DNA from: Gammaproteobacteria bacterium
Lineage (GTDB): Bacteria > Pseudomonadota > Gammaproteobacteria > Nevskiales > Nevskiaceae
Length of the DNA stretch: 64,000 nucleotides
NCBI GenBank assembly: GCA_016182805.1
Contig: JACPFV010000025.1
Location: 24,553-88,552, forward strand
Direction: 5' to 3'
Below the pieces are notes generated by a model. It was not told where the DNA came from. It was given only the letters and a program-made list of their open reading frames with translations, and searched no databases. This document shows positions 55,699 to 63,062 of this stretch, one piece after another. The translations under genes were made by a program, and so were the position numbers. Numbering within the stretch: the first letter of the stretch is position 1; each line of letters starts with the position of its first letter.

Positions 55699-56459
55699 TG
55701 AACAAGCCGATGAAGACCCTGGCCGGCGCCATCCTGTTCCTGCTGAGCCCGTTGGGCCTCGCCGCGCCGCAGCCTGCCGGCGAGGTCACGCTGCTCACCG
55801 GCCGCGGCACGGCGGTATCGCCGGACGGCGTCGTGCGCGACCTCGCCAAGGGCGCCCCGGTGTATTCCGGCGAGATGGTGAACACGGGGGTCAACAGCTA
55901 CCTCAACATGCAGTTCACCGACGGCGGCCTGGTGTTGTTGCGGCCGAACTCGCGCTTCCAGATCCAGGACTACAGCTACCGGTCGGCGCCGCTGACGCTG
56001 CCCTCGGCGGCGCCGGCGAGGAAGAGCGGCGCCGCGTCCGGCGCGCCGGCGGCGGCTTCGCCGGCGGAAGGACGCGCGCTGTTCCGCCTCCTGAAAGGCG
56101 GCTTCCGCACCGTCACCGGCCTGATCGGCAAGGGCAACCCGGACGACTACCGGGTCTCGGCCGGCGTCGCCACCCTGGGCATCCGCGGCACGGATTACTT
56201 CGTGTACCTGTGCGATGCGGCCTGCGCCGCCGACCCGGTGGTCGCCGCCAACGCGGGCGCGGGCGCGGGCGCCGGCGGCGTCCTGGTCGGCGTGATCCGC
56301 GGCACCGTGTTCACCGCCAACGAAGCCGGCCAGCAGATCGACGTGGGCGAGGATCAGCACGTGCTGACCCTGCCGGACGGCACCCAGGTGGAGCTGCCGT
56401 TCGCGCCCAGGTTCGTGCGCGTGGACCCGATTCCCAACCCGGAGAGCTGCGCGCGATAG
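55698..56459 (+). CDS. FecR-domain protein coupled to TpsA
   Basis: A 253-residue exported protein: signal peptide (about residues 4-20), then a FecR domain (GEVTLLTGRGTAVSPDG, GAPVYSGEMVNTGVNSYLNMQF, RVSAGVATLGIRGTDYFVYLC). An Ala/Gly-rich segment follows, and then VLTLPDGTQVELPFAPRFV. It lacks the transmembrane helix and N-terminal anti-sigma segment of true FecR, and no ECF sigma gene is near. ATG 55698 overlaps the tpsA stop (TAATG) with AGGAG 8 bases upstream, giving tight coupling to TpsA. Cysteines are C172, C176 and C251, the last two residues from the C-terminus. A periplasmic or surface partner of TpsA is a reasonable inference. Confidence 0.85.
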   Translation: MNKPMKTLAGAILFLLSPLGLAAPQPAGEVTLLTGRGTAVSPDGVVRDLAKGAPVYSGEMVNTGVNSYLNMQFTDGGLVLLRPNSRFQIQDYSYRSAPLTLPSAAPARKSGAASGAPAAASPAEGRALFRLLKGGFRTVTGLIGKGNPDDYRVSAGVATLGIRGTDYFVYLCDAACAADPVVAANAGAGAGAGGVLVGVIRGTVFTANEAGQQIDVGEDQHVLTLPDGTQVELPFAPRFVRVDPIPNPESCAR

Positions 56460-56516
56460 CGCCGGGGTCCGCGGCGACACCGCGGCCGTGGACTCGGTCC
56501 CGCCACCCCAAACCGG

Positions 56517-56563
56517 ACGGCAGCGCCCGCCGGCGGCCTGACGGCCGGCCGGGCCGCTGCCGT
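56517..56563 (+). repeat. Imperfect inverted repeat after the tps locus
   Basis: ACGGCAGCG...CCGCTGCCGT arms extend through CCCGCCGGC/GCCGGCCGGG to form an imperfect stem of about 20 bp between the FecR-protein gene and the histidine kinase gene. No T tract follows. It may stabilise the end of the tps transcript or act as a weak terminator. Confidence 0.45.
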
Positions 56564-56598
56564 ACGCTGCGGCCCGGTGTACCATTCCGACCCGACCC

Positions 56599-56621
56599 CG
56601 GGCGGCCGCCGCGGCCGCCCG
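56599..56621 (+). terminator. GC-rich palindrome before the histidine kinase gene
   Basis: CGGGCGGCCGC-C-GCGGCCGCCCG, 11-base arms around one base, followed by TTT. It is a possible terminator for the tps transcript; the short T run keeps confidence low. Confidence 0.4.
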
Positions 56622-56668
56622 TTTCCGATCCCACCGAGCCTCCGCGCGCCCGCGGAGCACGACGCACC

Positions 56669-58342
56669 ATGGCCGGCACGCCGCAGAACCCGACCCGAAC
56701 GATGCCGACGCGCTCCGCGGCGGCGCCCACCCGCGGCGGCGCCATGGGCGCGGCGATGGTGGCGCTGTATCTGCCCGCCTACGTATTCCTGGACTGGGTC
56801 AGCTACGTGCACCCGGTCCTGCCGCTCGGCATCACGCCGTGGAATCCGCCGCCGGGCCTCAGCATCTTTCTGCTGCTGCGCGCGGGCGTCCGCTACTGGC
56901 CGGCGCTGTTCGTGGCGGCGGTGGCGGCGGACGTCGTGGTGCGCGGGGCTCCGGGGCAGTTTCCCGCGCTGCTGGCCGCGGCCGGCATCATCACCGCGCC
57001 GTATACGCTCGCGACCCTGATCCTGCTGCGCGCGGCGCGCATCCGGCCGAGCCTGGACACGGCGCGCGACCTCGGCCTGTTCCTGGTCGTGATCGTGCCG
57101 ACCACGCTGGCCGTCGCCGCCCTGTATGTCGGCCTGCACACGCTGGCCGGCATGGTGCCGGCGCGGGATTTCGCCGCCAATGCGTTCCGTTACTGGGTCG
57201 GCGACCTGAACGGCATCCTGGTGCTGGTGCCGGCGCTGATGGCGCATGCCGCGCCGGCGTCGTGGCGGCGCGCGGCGTTCTCGCGGCGCATGCTGCTGGA
57301 ATGCGCCGCGCAGCTGCTGGGCATCGCGGTCGCGCTGTGGGCGGTGTTCGCGGCGGTCGAGAACTACGAGTTCAAGTTCTTCTCGCTGCTGTTCCTGCCG
57401 CTGGTCTGGGTTGCGGCCCGCTGGGGGCTGTCCGGCGCCACGCTGGCGCTGGCGGCGATCCAGCTCGGCCTCATCCTGATCGTCCAGACCGGCAGCTACC
57501 ACGCGGCGACCTTCGTGCAGCTGCAATTCCTGATGCTGGCCCTATGCGTGGCCGGCCTGGTGCTGGGCGCGGTGGTGACGCAGCGCAAGCAGGTCGAGGC
57601 GAGCCTGCGCGAGAAGCAGGCGGCGCTCAACCGCGCGCTGCAATTCGCCGCCGCCGGCGAAATGACCTCGGCCATGGCGCACGAGCTGAACCAGCCGATC
57701 GCGGCGCTCTCCAATTACCTGGGCGCGTGCCAGTTGCTCGCGCAGGCGCCGGGCGAAAACCGCGCCCTGCTCGACCGGACCATGGCCAAGGCGGCGGCCG
57801 AGGCGCGCCGCGCCAGCGAGGTCGTGCACCGCCTGCGCGACTTCTACCGCAGCGGCCGCACCCGCCCCGAGTCCATCCCGGCGCAGCAGCTGGTGGACGA
57901 CGCAGTCAACGCCCTTCGCGGGCGCACCGATCGGGCCGGAATCCGGGTCCACGTCCGCGCGGAGCCGCAGCCCATGGTCATCCGGGCCGATCCGTTGCAG
58001 ATCGAGACCGCCTTGCAGAACCTGCTGGTGAACGCCGCCGACGCCCTGGCCGCGGCGCCCGCCGGGCGGCGCGAGATCGAGGTCGTCCTGAGCGTCGCGG
58101 ACGGCGAGCTGTGGATCGCGGTCGAGGACACCGGACCGGGGCTGGCGCCGGACGCGCGCGAGCGCCTGTTCGAGCCGTTCAACACCAGCAAGGCCGAGGG
58201 CATGGGCATGGGACTGGCGATCAGCCGGTCGCTGGTCCAGGCCAACGGCGGCGAACTGAGCGCCGAGCCGCGCGCCGGCGGCGGCGCGCGCTTCGTGCTG
58301 AAACTGCCCTTGCACCCTGCCGCCGCGGAGAATCGCCGATGA
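56669..58342 (+). CDS. MASE1-domain sensor histidine kinase
   Basis: A 557-residue kinase. An integral MASE1-type sensor region with about eight helices (residues about 25-305) contains WNPPPGLSIFLLLRAGVRYWPALFVAA and YWVGDLNGILVLVPALM. It is followed by a HisKA segment AMAHELNQPIAAL with phosphoacceptor H338, then a HATPase domain with NLLVNAADAL (N box), VEDTGPGLAP (G1) and GMGMGLAISRSL (G2). MASE1 ligands are unknown. ATG 56669 follows GGAG with 11 nt spacing; ATG 56702 and 56744 are alternatives. The stop overlaps the start of its response regulator (ATGA). Its position 209 bases after the tps genes makes it a candidate tps regulator. Confidence 0.9.
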   Translation: MAGTPQNPTRTMPTRSAAAPTRGGAMGAAMVALYLPAYVFLDWVSYVHPVLPLGITPWNPPPGLSIFLLLRAGVRYWPALFVAAVAADVVVRGAPGQFPALLAAAGIITAPYTLATLILLRAARIRPSLDTARDLGLFLVVIVPTTLAVAALYVGLHTLAGMVPARDFAANAFRYWVGDLNGILVLVPALMAHAAPASWRRAAFSRRMLLECAAQLLGIAVALWAVFAAVENYEFKFFSLLFLPLVWVAARWGLSGATLALAAIQLGLILIVQTGSYHAATFVQLQFLMLALCVAGLVLGAVVTQRKQVEASLREKQAALNRALQFAAAGEMTSAMAHELNQPIAALSNYLGACQLLAQAPGENRALLDRTMAKAAAEARRASEVVHRLRDFYRSGRTRPESIPAQQLVDDAVNALRGRTDRAGIRVHVRAEPQPMVIRADPLQIETALQNLLVNAADALAAAPAGRREIEVVLSVADGELWIAVEDTGPGLAPDARERLFEPFNTSKAEGMGMGLAISRSLVQANGGELSAEPRAGGGARFVLKLPLHPAAAENRR

Positions 58343-59019
58343 CCGACGTGTCCGAACCGGAGTTGCGCGAGCGCAGCGAGCCCGCCGCCGCGCGCCCCTT
58401 CCCGGCGCGCGCCGACGCCACCGTCTTTCTCGTCGACGACGACGCGTCGGTGCGCGACTCGACCGCGATCTTCCTGGGCTTGCACGGCCTGCGCACGCAG
58501 GCGTTCGCCAACGCCGAGGACTTCCTGGCCACCTACCGCGAGGATGGCGCCGGCTGCCTGATGCTCGACCTCAAGATGCCGGGCATGGGCGGCCTGGAAC
58601 TGCAAAAGGCGCTGGCACGGCGCGGCTTTCCGCTGCCGGTGATCGTGGTGACGGCCCACGGCGACGTGGCGACGGTGCGCACCGCGCTCAAGGCCGGCGC
58701 CCTGGATTTCCTGGAAAAACCGGTGGACAAGGACCTGCTGCTCGACGCGATCCGCAACGCCCTGGAGTTCGACGCGCAGCGGCGCCGCTCCCTGCGCTTG
58801 CGCGACGATCGCCGCGAGCGCCTGGCGCGGCTGACCGCCCGCGAGCGCCAGGTGATGGAGCTGCTGGCGGGCGGCCGGCACAACCGCGAGATCGCCGCCG
58901 CGTTGGGCATCAGCCCGCGTACCGTGGAGGTGTACAAGGCGCGCATGATGGAGAAGTTGCAGGCGCGCAGCCTCGCCGACGTCATCCGCCTGGCGCTGGA
59001 CAACCCGCCGCCGGCCTAA
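58339..59019 (+). CDS. FixJ/NarL-type response regulator with LuxR HTH
   Basis: A 226-residue two-domain regulator. The receiver has the acidic pair DDD near residue 33, the phosphoacceptor D77 in MLDLKMPGMGG, the Thr of VVTAHGD and the Lys of LEKPVDKD. The output is a LuxR-type helix-turn-helix: LTARERQVMELLAGGRHNREIAAALGISPRTVEVYKARMM. The order and the ISPRTVEV phrase are FixJ/TtrR-like. It has an unusual Arg/Ala/Glu-rich N-terminal extension of about 27 residues. It is coupled to the MASE1 kinase by an ATGA overlap and is surely its partner. Target promoters are not identified; the tps promoter at 42083 is a candidate. Confidence 0.93.
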   Translation: MTDVSEPELRERSEPAAARPFPARADATVFLVDDDASVRDSTAIFLGLHGLRTQAFANAEDFLATYREDGAGCLMLDLKMPGMGGLELQKALARRGFPLPVIVVTAHGDVATVRTALKAGALDFLEKPVDKDLLLDAIRNALEFDAQRRRSLRLRDDRRERLARLTARERQVMELLAGGRHNREIAAALGISPRTVEVYKARMMEKLQARSLADVIRLALDNPPPA

Positions 59020-59180
59020 CGGCCATGCCGGGTACGGCAACCCGGAACATGAATGTGCGCGCAAGCGCGGCCGCGGTACGGGCGCACCCGTACGGATCGC
59101 TCCCGATTTGCAACTTTCCGCCAAGCCGCTACTCTGGCGCGCTTTTTCGCGACAGACCGTCCCATCCATCCGCCCACCCT

Positions 59181-59864
59181 GTGCCCCGCCCGCTCATCCC
59201 GACGCTCGGCCTGGCGGCCGCCCTGCTCCTGGGCGGCTGCCGCGCGGACCCGCAGGCCATCGACTGCGCGGCGCGCATTCCCGCGCAGTGCCGCCAGGCG
59301 AACCTGCGCTTCGCCGACCTCAGCGGCAGGAACCTGGAGGGCGCCGACCTGGAGCAGGCGGACCTGGAGCATGCCAACCTGCGCAACGTCCGGCTGCGCG
59401 GGGCGATCCTGCGCGGCACCAAGCTCAACTACGCCAACCTGAGCCAGGCCGACCTGCGCGACGCCGACCTGGAAAACGCCCAGTTGCACCGCTCCACCTT
59501 CGAGCGCGCGCAGATGGAGCGGGCCAACCTGACCCATGCGGCCGGCACCGAGGCCGACCTCTCGGCCACCGACCTGGAAGGCGCGCGGCTGGACGGCGCC
59601 GACTTGAGCGGCTCCGACCTCGGCGGCGCCGACCTGGGCCATGCCAGCCTGCGGGAGGCCTGCCTGGACGGCGTGCGCTTGGCCGCCGCCAACGCCAAGC
59701 AGGCCGACCTCACCGGCGCGACCCTGGGCAAGGCCAAGACCTTCGGCATGCACCTGAAGGGCGCCACCTGGGTGGACGGCCGGACCTGCGCTCCGGGATC
59801 GATCGGCGGCTGCGACCCGGTGGAAGCGGCGACCCGCCCGTCGACGCGAACTTCTCAACCCTAG
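59181..59864 (+). CDS. Pentapeptide-repeat lipoprotein
   Basis: A 227-residue protein, start GTG 59181, giving a signal peptide LGLAAALLLGGC with a lipobox Cys. The mature protein is almost entirely A(D/N)LxX pentapeptide repeats (NLEGADLEQADLEHANLRNV through ADLTGATLGK), a quadrilateral beta-helix. It then ends with WVDGRTCAPGSIGGCDPV, containing two cysteines. Known pentapeptide proteins include DNA mimics such as MfpA, but the lipobox places this one outside the cytoplasm, so a structural or binding role is likelier. An upstream in-frame start at 59025 would lengthen it by 52 residues with no signal sequence. A weak TTGCAA lies in the 160-base leader. Confidence 0.8.
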   Translation: MPRPLIPTLGLAAALLLGGCRADPQAIDCAARIPAQCRQANLRFADLSGRNLEGADLEQADLEHANLRNVRLRGAILRGTKLNYANLSQADLRDADLENAQLHRSTFERAQMERANLTHAAGTEADLSATDLEGARLDGADLSGSDLGGADLGHASLREACLDGVRLAAANAKQADLTGATLGKAKTFGMHLKGATWVDGRTCAPGSIGGCDPVEAATRPSTRTSQP

Positions 59865-59917
59865 GCGCTGCCGAAAGGCGGCGTCGCAACCCGTTCGTCA
59901 CCACTATGGAGAAATAC

Positions 59918-60457
59918 ATGAAGCAGAAGTTGGGAGTGCTGGTCCTGATCGCCGCGGTCGGCTTGGCGGCATGTTCGAGCCGGGGTGCCAAGGACGCCGG
60001 CGGCGCGGGCACGGCGGCCAGCGGCGCCGCGCCCGGCACCGTCCCCGGGGCCGGCACGGCCGGACCGCGCGCCAACCCGGCGGCCGCCACCGTCGGCCGC
60101 ACCACGTCAGCCGCCTCCGGCGTCTCCGGCATCCTGGACCGGGTGGTGTATTTCGACTTCGACAGCTCGGTCGTCCGCGCGGACGCGGCGGCGGTGCTCG
60201 ACCGCTGGGGCAAGTACCTGACCGCCAACCCGGACGCCCGCATCCAGCTGGAAGGCCACGCCGACGAGCGCGGCACGCGCGAATACAACGTCGGCCTCGG
60301 CGAGCGCCGCGCCAATGCCGTGCAGCAGGCGCTGCTGACCCGCGGCGCCGGCGCCAAGCAGTTCGCCATCGTCAGCTTCGGCGAGGAGCGCCCGGTCGAG
60401 AACGGCCACGACGAGGCGGCCTGGGGCCGCAATCGCCGGGTCGAACTGGTAGATTGA
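59918..60457 (+). CDS. Pal/OmpA-like peptidoglycan-associated lipoprotein
   Basis: A 179-residue lipoprotein (MKQKLGVLVLIAAVGLAACSS) with a Gly/Ala/Pro linker and a C-terminal OmpA-like domain (VYFDFDSSVVRADAAAVLDRW, LEGHADERGTREYNVGLGERRANAV, NRRVELVD) that binds peptidoglycan diaminopimelate. GHADERGT is the Pal signature. ATG 59918 is preferred over ATG 59906 because GGAG precedes it by 6 nt. There is no tolB or tolQRA beside it, so it may not be the primary Pal of the cell. It is the first of a tandem pair with the gene at 60539. Confidence 0.88.
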   Translation: MKQKLGVLVLIAAVGLAACSSRGAKDAGGAGTAASGAAPGTVPGAGTAGPRANPAAATVGRTTSAASGVSGILDRVVYFDFDSSVVRADAAAVLDRWGKYLTANPDARIQLEGHADERGTREYNVGLGERRANAVQQALLTRGAGAKQFAIVSFGEERPVENGHDEAAWGRNRRVELVD

Positions 60458-60473
60458 AGGGGTCCGACAATTT

Positions 60474-60505
60474 CCGCCGTCCCGCCTTCGCGGGGATGGC
60501 ACGGA
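60474..60505 (+). repeat. REP-like hairpin between the two Pal-like genes
   Basis: TTCCGCCGTCCCGCCTTCGC and the bases after it can fold through CCCGC/GCGGG. The composition resembles dispersed extragenic palindromes, but no second copy was found in this window. Confidence 0.3.
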
Positions 60506-60538
60506 TGCATTGAGATCGACTCCGGGAGTACAACAACG

Positions 60539-61078
60539 ATGAGTAGGTATCTGATCGCGGCCGCCGCCGCCGCGGGCGTCGCCGCGAGCGCGTGCACGGC
60601 GCGCGCGCCCAGGCAGGCCGGTGCGGAGGCCGCCGCGACGACGGCGTCGGCAGCCGCGCCCTTCGTCATGCCCGACAACTACGGGCCGCGCCCGTATCCG
60701 CGCCCGAAGGGGTCGTACCCGACGACCTCCGAGGCGTCCGGCGCTTCGGGCATCGACGAGCGCGTGATCCACTTCGAGGTCGACAGCGTCGCCATCGACG
60801 AGGACGCCGGCGCCACGCTGCAACGGTGGGCCGACTATCTCGCCGCCAACCGGCGCGCCACGGTCACGGTCGAGGGCCATGCCGACGAGCGCGGCGACGA
60901 GTCCGGCAATCGGCTGCTCGCCGAGCGCCGCGCGCGCGCGGTTCGGCAGGCGCTGATTCAGCTCGGCGCCGGCCCCAACCAGGTCCGCGTGGCAAGCCGT
61001 GGCGAAAGCAGCCCGGTGGAGACGGCGCACGACGAATCGGCCTGGAGCCTGAACCGGCGCGTCGAGATCGTCGACTGA
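60539..61078 (+). CDS. Second OmpA-like lipoprotein, tandem with the Pal-like gene
   Basis: A 179-residue protein, same length as its upstream neighbour. A lipobox ASAC lies near residue 19, followed by an Ala-rich linker and an aromatic/Pro segment (NYGPRPYPRPKGSYPTTSE). The OmpA-like domain reads VIHFEVDSVAIDEDAGATL, VEGHADERGDESGNRLLAERRARAV, NRRVEIVD. It diverges more from the Pal consensus (GDESGN for GTREYN), yet the peptidoglycan-binding positions are kept. ATG 60539 follows GGGAG by 10 nt. The pair probably arose by duplication; divergence suggests different partners. Confidence 0.85.
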   Translation: MSRYLIAAAAAAGVAASACTARAPRQAGAEAAATTASAAAPFVMPDNYGPRPYPRPKGSYPTTSEASGASGIDERVIHFEVDSVAIDEDAGATLQRWADYLAANRRATVTVEGHADERGDESGNRLLAERRARAVRQALIQLGAGPNQVRVASRGESSPVETAHDESAWSLNRRVEIVD

Positions 61079-61208
61079 AGGCGCGCGCCGGGACCGCCCG
61101 AGCGGCGCGCCATGTGGCGCCGGGTCCCGGCCTCGCCGTAAGCTTGCGGTGCCGCTGCGGCAAACGCCGGGTGGCGATTGCGCCTCCGCCACCGCAAGCG
61201 AGGTTGTT

Positions 61209-61970
61209 TTGTCCCAGACCGTCACGCTGACCGCACCGCCCGGCTACGGCCGGGTGGTGCCCTTCGACAAGAACCGGCACGCCGGCCTCGGGCTCAAACC
61301 CGCGCGCGACTACCGCTGGTGCCGCGAGCTGAACGCGGTGCTGCTCAGCGCCGCCGAATTCGGCCGCGCGGCGCTGGACTATCCCATCGGGTACCTGCGC
61401 GATCCGCGCGGCGAGCTGGCGCCGGCGGCGATCCTCGGCTTGCAGGCCCGGCAGAACCTGTTCGTCGACGGGCAGGGCCGCTGGCACCCGCAGGCCTACA
61501 TCCCGGCCGCCCTGCGGCGATACCCGTTCTGCCTGGCCGAGGTCGCCCCCGGCGACGGCCAAGCACCGCAGCAGATGGTGTGCGTGCAGGAGGACCAGCT
61601 CGAAGCCAGCGGGCGGCCGCTGCTCGACGCCAAGGGCGAGCCGACCGCGGAATGGCAGCCGATCCAGAAGCTGCTGGAGGCCATGGAAGGCACGCGCGCG
61701 GCGACACGCGCCCTCACCCAGCGCCTGGAGAACCTGAACCTGCTGGTGCCGTTCGACGCCCTCGCGCTGCCGCGCGAAGGCCCGCAGCTGCGGCTGCAAG
61801 GCCTGTTCCGGGTGGACGAGGCCAAGCTCAACAAGCTCCCCGGCCGCGAGCTGCGCGCGCTCGCCGCCAAGGGCGAGTTGCGCGCCGTATACGCCCACCT
61901 GCTGTCGCTGGAAAACTTCGCACGGCTGCTCGACATGGCGCAGCAAAGCCGAGGCTCCGATGGGAATTGA
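61209..61970 (+). CDS. SapC family protein
   Basis: A 253-residue protein of the SapC family (PF07277), recognised by VPFDKNRHAGLGLKP, LNAVLLSAAEFGRAALDYPIGYL and the C-terminal FRVDEAKLNKLPGRELRALA. SapC was named from a surface-layer/peptide-related locus, but its biochemical role is not established. I chose TTG 61209 because GCGAGG lies 5-6 bases upstream and the protein aligns from there; the open frame starts at GTG 61149. It overlaps the sulfotransferase-like gene by 11 bases. No signal peptide is seen. SapC genes often sit near sulfotransferase, halogenase or TonB-receptor genes. Confidence 0.82.
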   Translation: MSQTVTLTAPPGYGRVVPFDKNRHAGLGLKPARDYRWCRELNAVLLSAAEFGRAALDYPIGYLRDPRGELAPAAILGLQARQNLFVDGQGRWHPQAYIPAALRRYPFCLAEVAPGDGQAPQQMVCVQEDQLEASGRPLLDAKGEPTAEWQPIQKLLEAMEGTRAATRALTQRLENLNLLVPFDALALPREGPQLRLQGLFRVDEAKLNKLPGRELRALAAKGELRAVYAHLLSLENFARLLDMAQQSRGSDGN

Positions 61971-63048
61971 AGTCAAGCTGACCGACAAGGAACTGCCGGT
62001 TTCCCCGATCTTCATCGACTTTCTCGCCCACCTCGTCGACGGCCGGCCGTTCGAGGATCACGAGTGGGCCGACCAGCTCTCGGAGCAGCTCAACCGCACG
62101 CAGCGCGAGATCGTCGGCAAGGCGCCGCAGGATGCCGCGCGCGTGATGGCGCATCCGCGCGGCCGCGCCGCCGTCGCGCGCGCCTACCAGTGGCTGTTCG
62201 CGCTGATGACCGGCGACCTGAACATGCTGCGCGAGGCGCAGTTGCGCTTCCACTTCGTCAACATCATCGGCATCCCGCGCAACGGCGGCTCGTACCTCAC
62301 CGCCGAGCTGTTCCGCGCGCTCGGCTACGACCCGGAGAAGGTGCCCAACGTGGTAGCCCACGACGGCTTCCCGGAAGCCGGGCCGTTCCAGCTCCGGCAG
62401 GGCGCCAACAGCTGGATCGTCAGCCTGCAGACGATGGCGGAGTACCTGACGCTGGTGGAGATCTTCTTCCAGAACGCCAAGCGCCATTCCGGCAAGGTGG
62501 TGGTCCCCAAAAAGCTGACCAAGGGCATCTACGCCGGCGGTTTCTTCCACCGCGTGCTGGGCGAGGCGGTGGACCATATCTTCACCCTGCGCCACCCGGT
62601 CGCGTCCTGCATCTCCACCTACGAGAAGTCCGGCGGCCTGCCGGCCAACGGCCGCTTCGCCACGCGCTCCAACATCGAGGAATGGTGCCGGCGCGACCTG
62701 GCGTACACCGGCGTCGGCCCCGACGAGCTGGCGCGCATGGACTACTTCGACGCCTACCTGCGCTACTGGGAGCAGTACCACGTCTACGTCGCCACCACCG
62801 GCCTGTCCGCCAACCGCGACTTCCGCGTGGTGGTGTACGGCAAGGAGCGCATGGAGAACCTGGCGGCGAGCTTCCACCGCCGCTACGAGAGCAATCTGGA
62901 GCCGAAAGGCTTCAAGGTGTTCGAGGAGGTGCGCACGCGCCACGCGGACTGGGTCAAGCGCGCCGAGCCGGTGGTGCGGCGGGTGTCCGAGATCTGGCAG
63001 CGCGTGGGACTGAAGTTCGAGCTGGATCGGGTGATGGAGTGCTGGTGA
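61960..63048 (+). CDS. Sulfotransferase-like protein
   Basis: A 362-residue protein with features of PAPS-dependent sulfotransferases: NIIGIPRNGGSYLTAELFRALG (5'-phosphosulfate-loop type, with PRNGGS instead of the common PRSGTT) and IFTLRHPVASCISTYEKS (3'-phosphate-binding LRHP and a distal Ser). About 100 residues precede the core. The match is at the level of the superfamily and a substrate cannot be named. ATG 61960 overlaps the end of the SapC gene, showing translational coupling. It is followed 14 bases later by a GT-B glycosyltransferase-like gene, so a sulfated glycan or surface metabolite is a plausible, unproven product. Confidence 0.78.
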   Translation: MGIEVKLTDKELPVSPIFIDFLAHLVDGRPFEDHEWADQLSEQLNRTQREIVGKAPQDAARVMAHPRGRAAVARAYQWLFALMTGDLNMLREAQLRFHFVNIIGIPRNGGSYLTAELFRALGYDPEKVPNVVAHDGFPEAGPFQLRQGANSWIVSLQTMAEYLTLVEIFFQNAKRHSGKVVVPKKLTKGIYAGGFFHRVLGEAVDHIFTLRHPVASCISTYEKSGGLPANGRFATRSNIEEWCRRDLAYTGVGPDELARMDYFDAYLRYWEQYHVYVATTGLSANRDFRVVVYGKERMENLAASFHRRYESNLEPKGFKVFEEVRTRHADWVKRAEPVVRRVSEIWQRVGLKFELDRVMECW

Positions 63049-63062
63049 GCGGGGCGCGCTGA

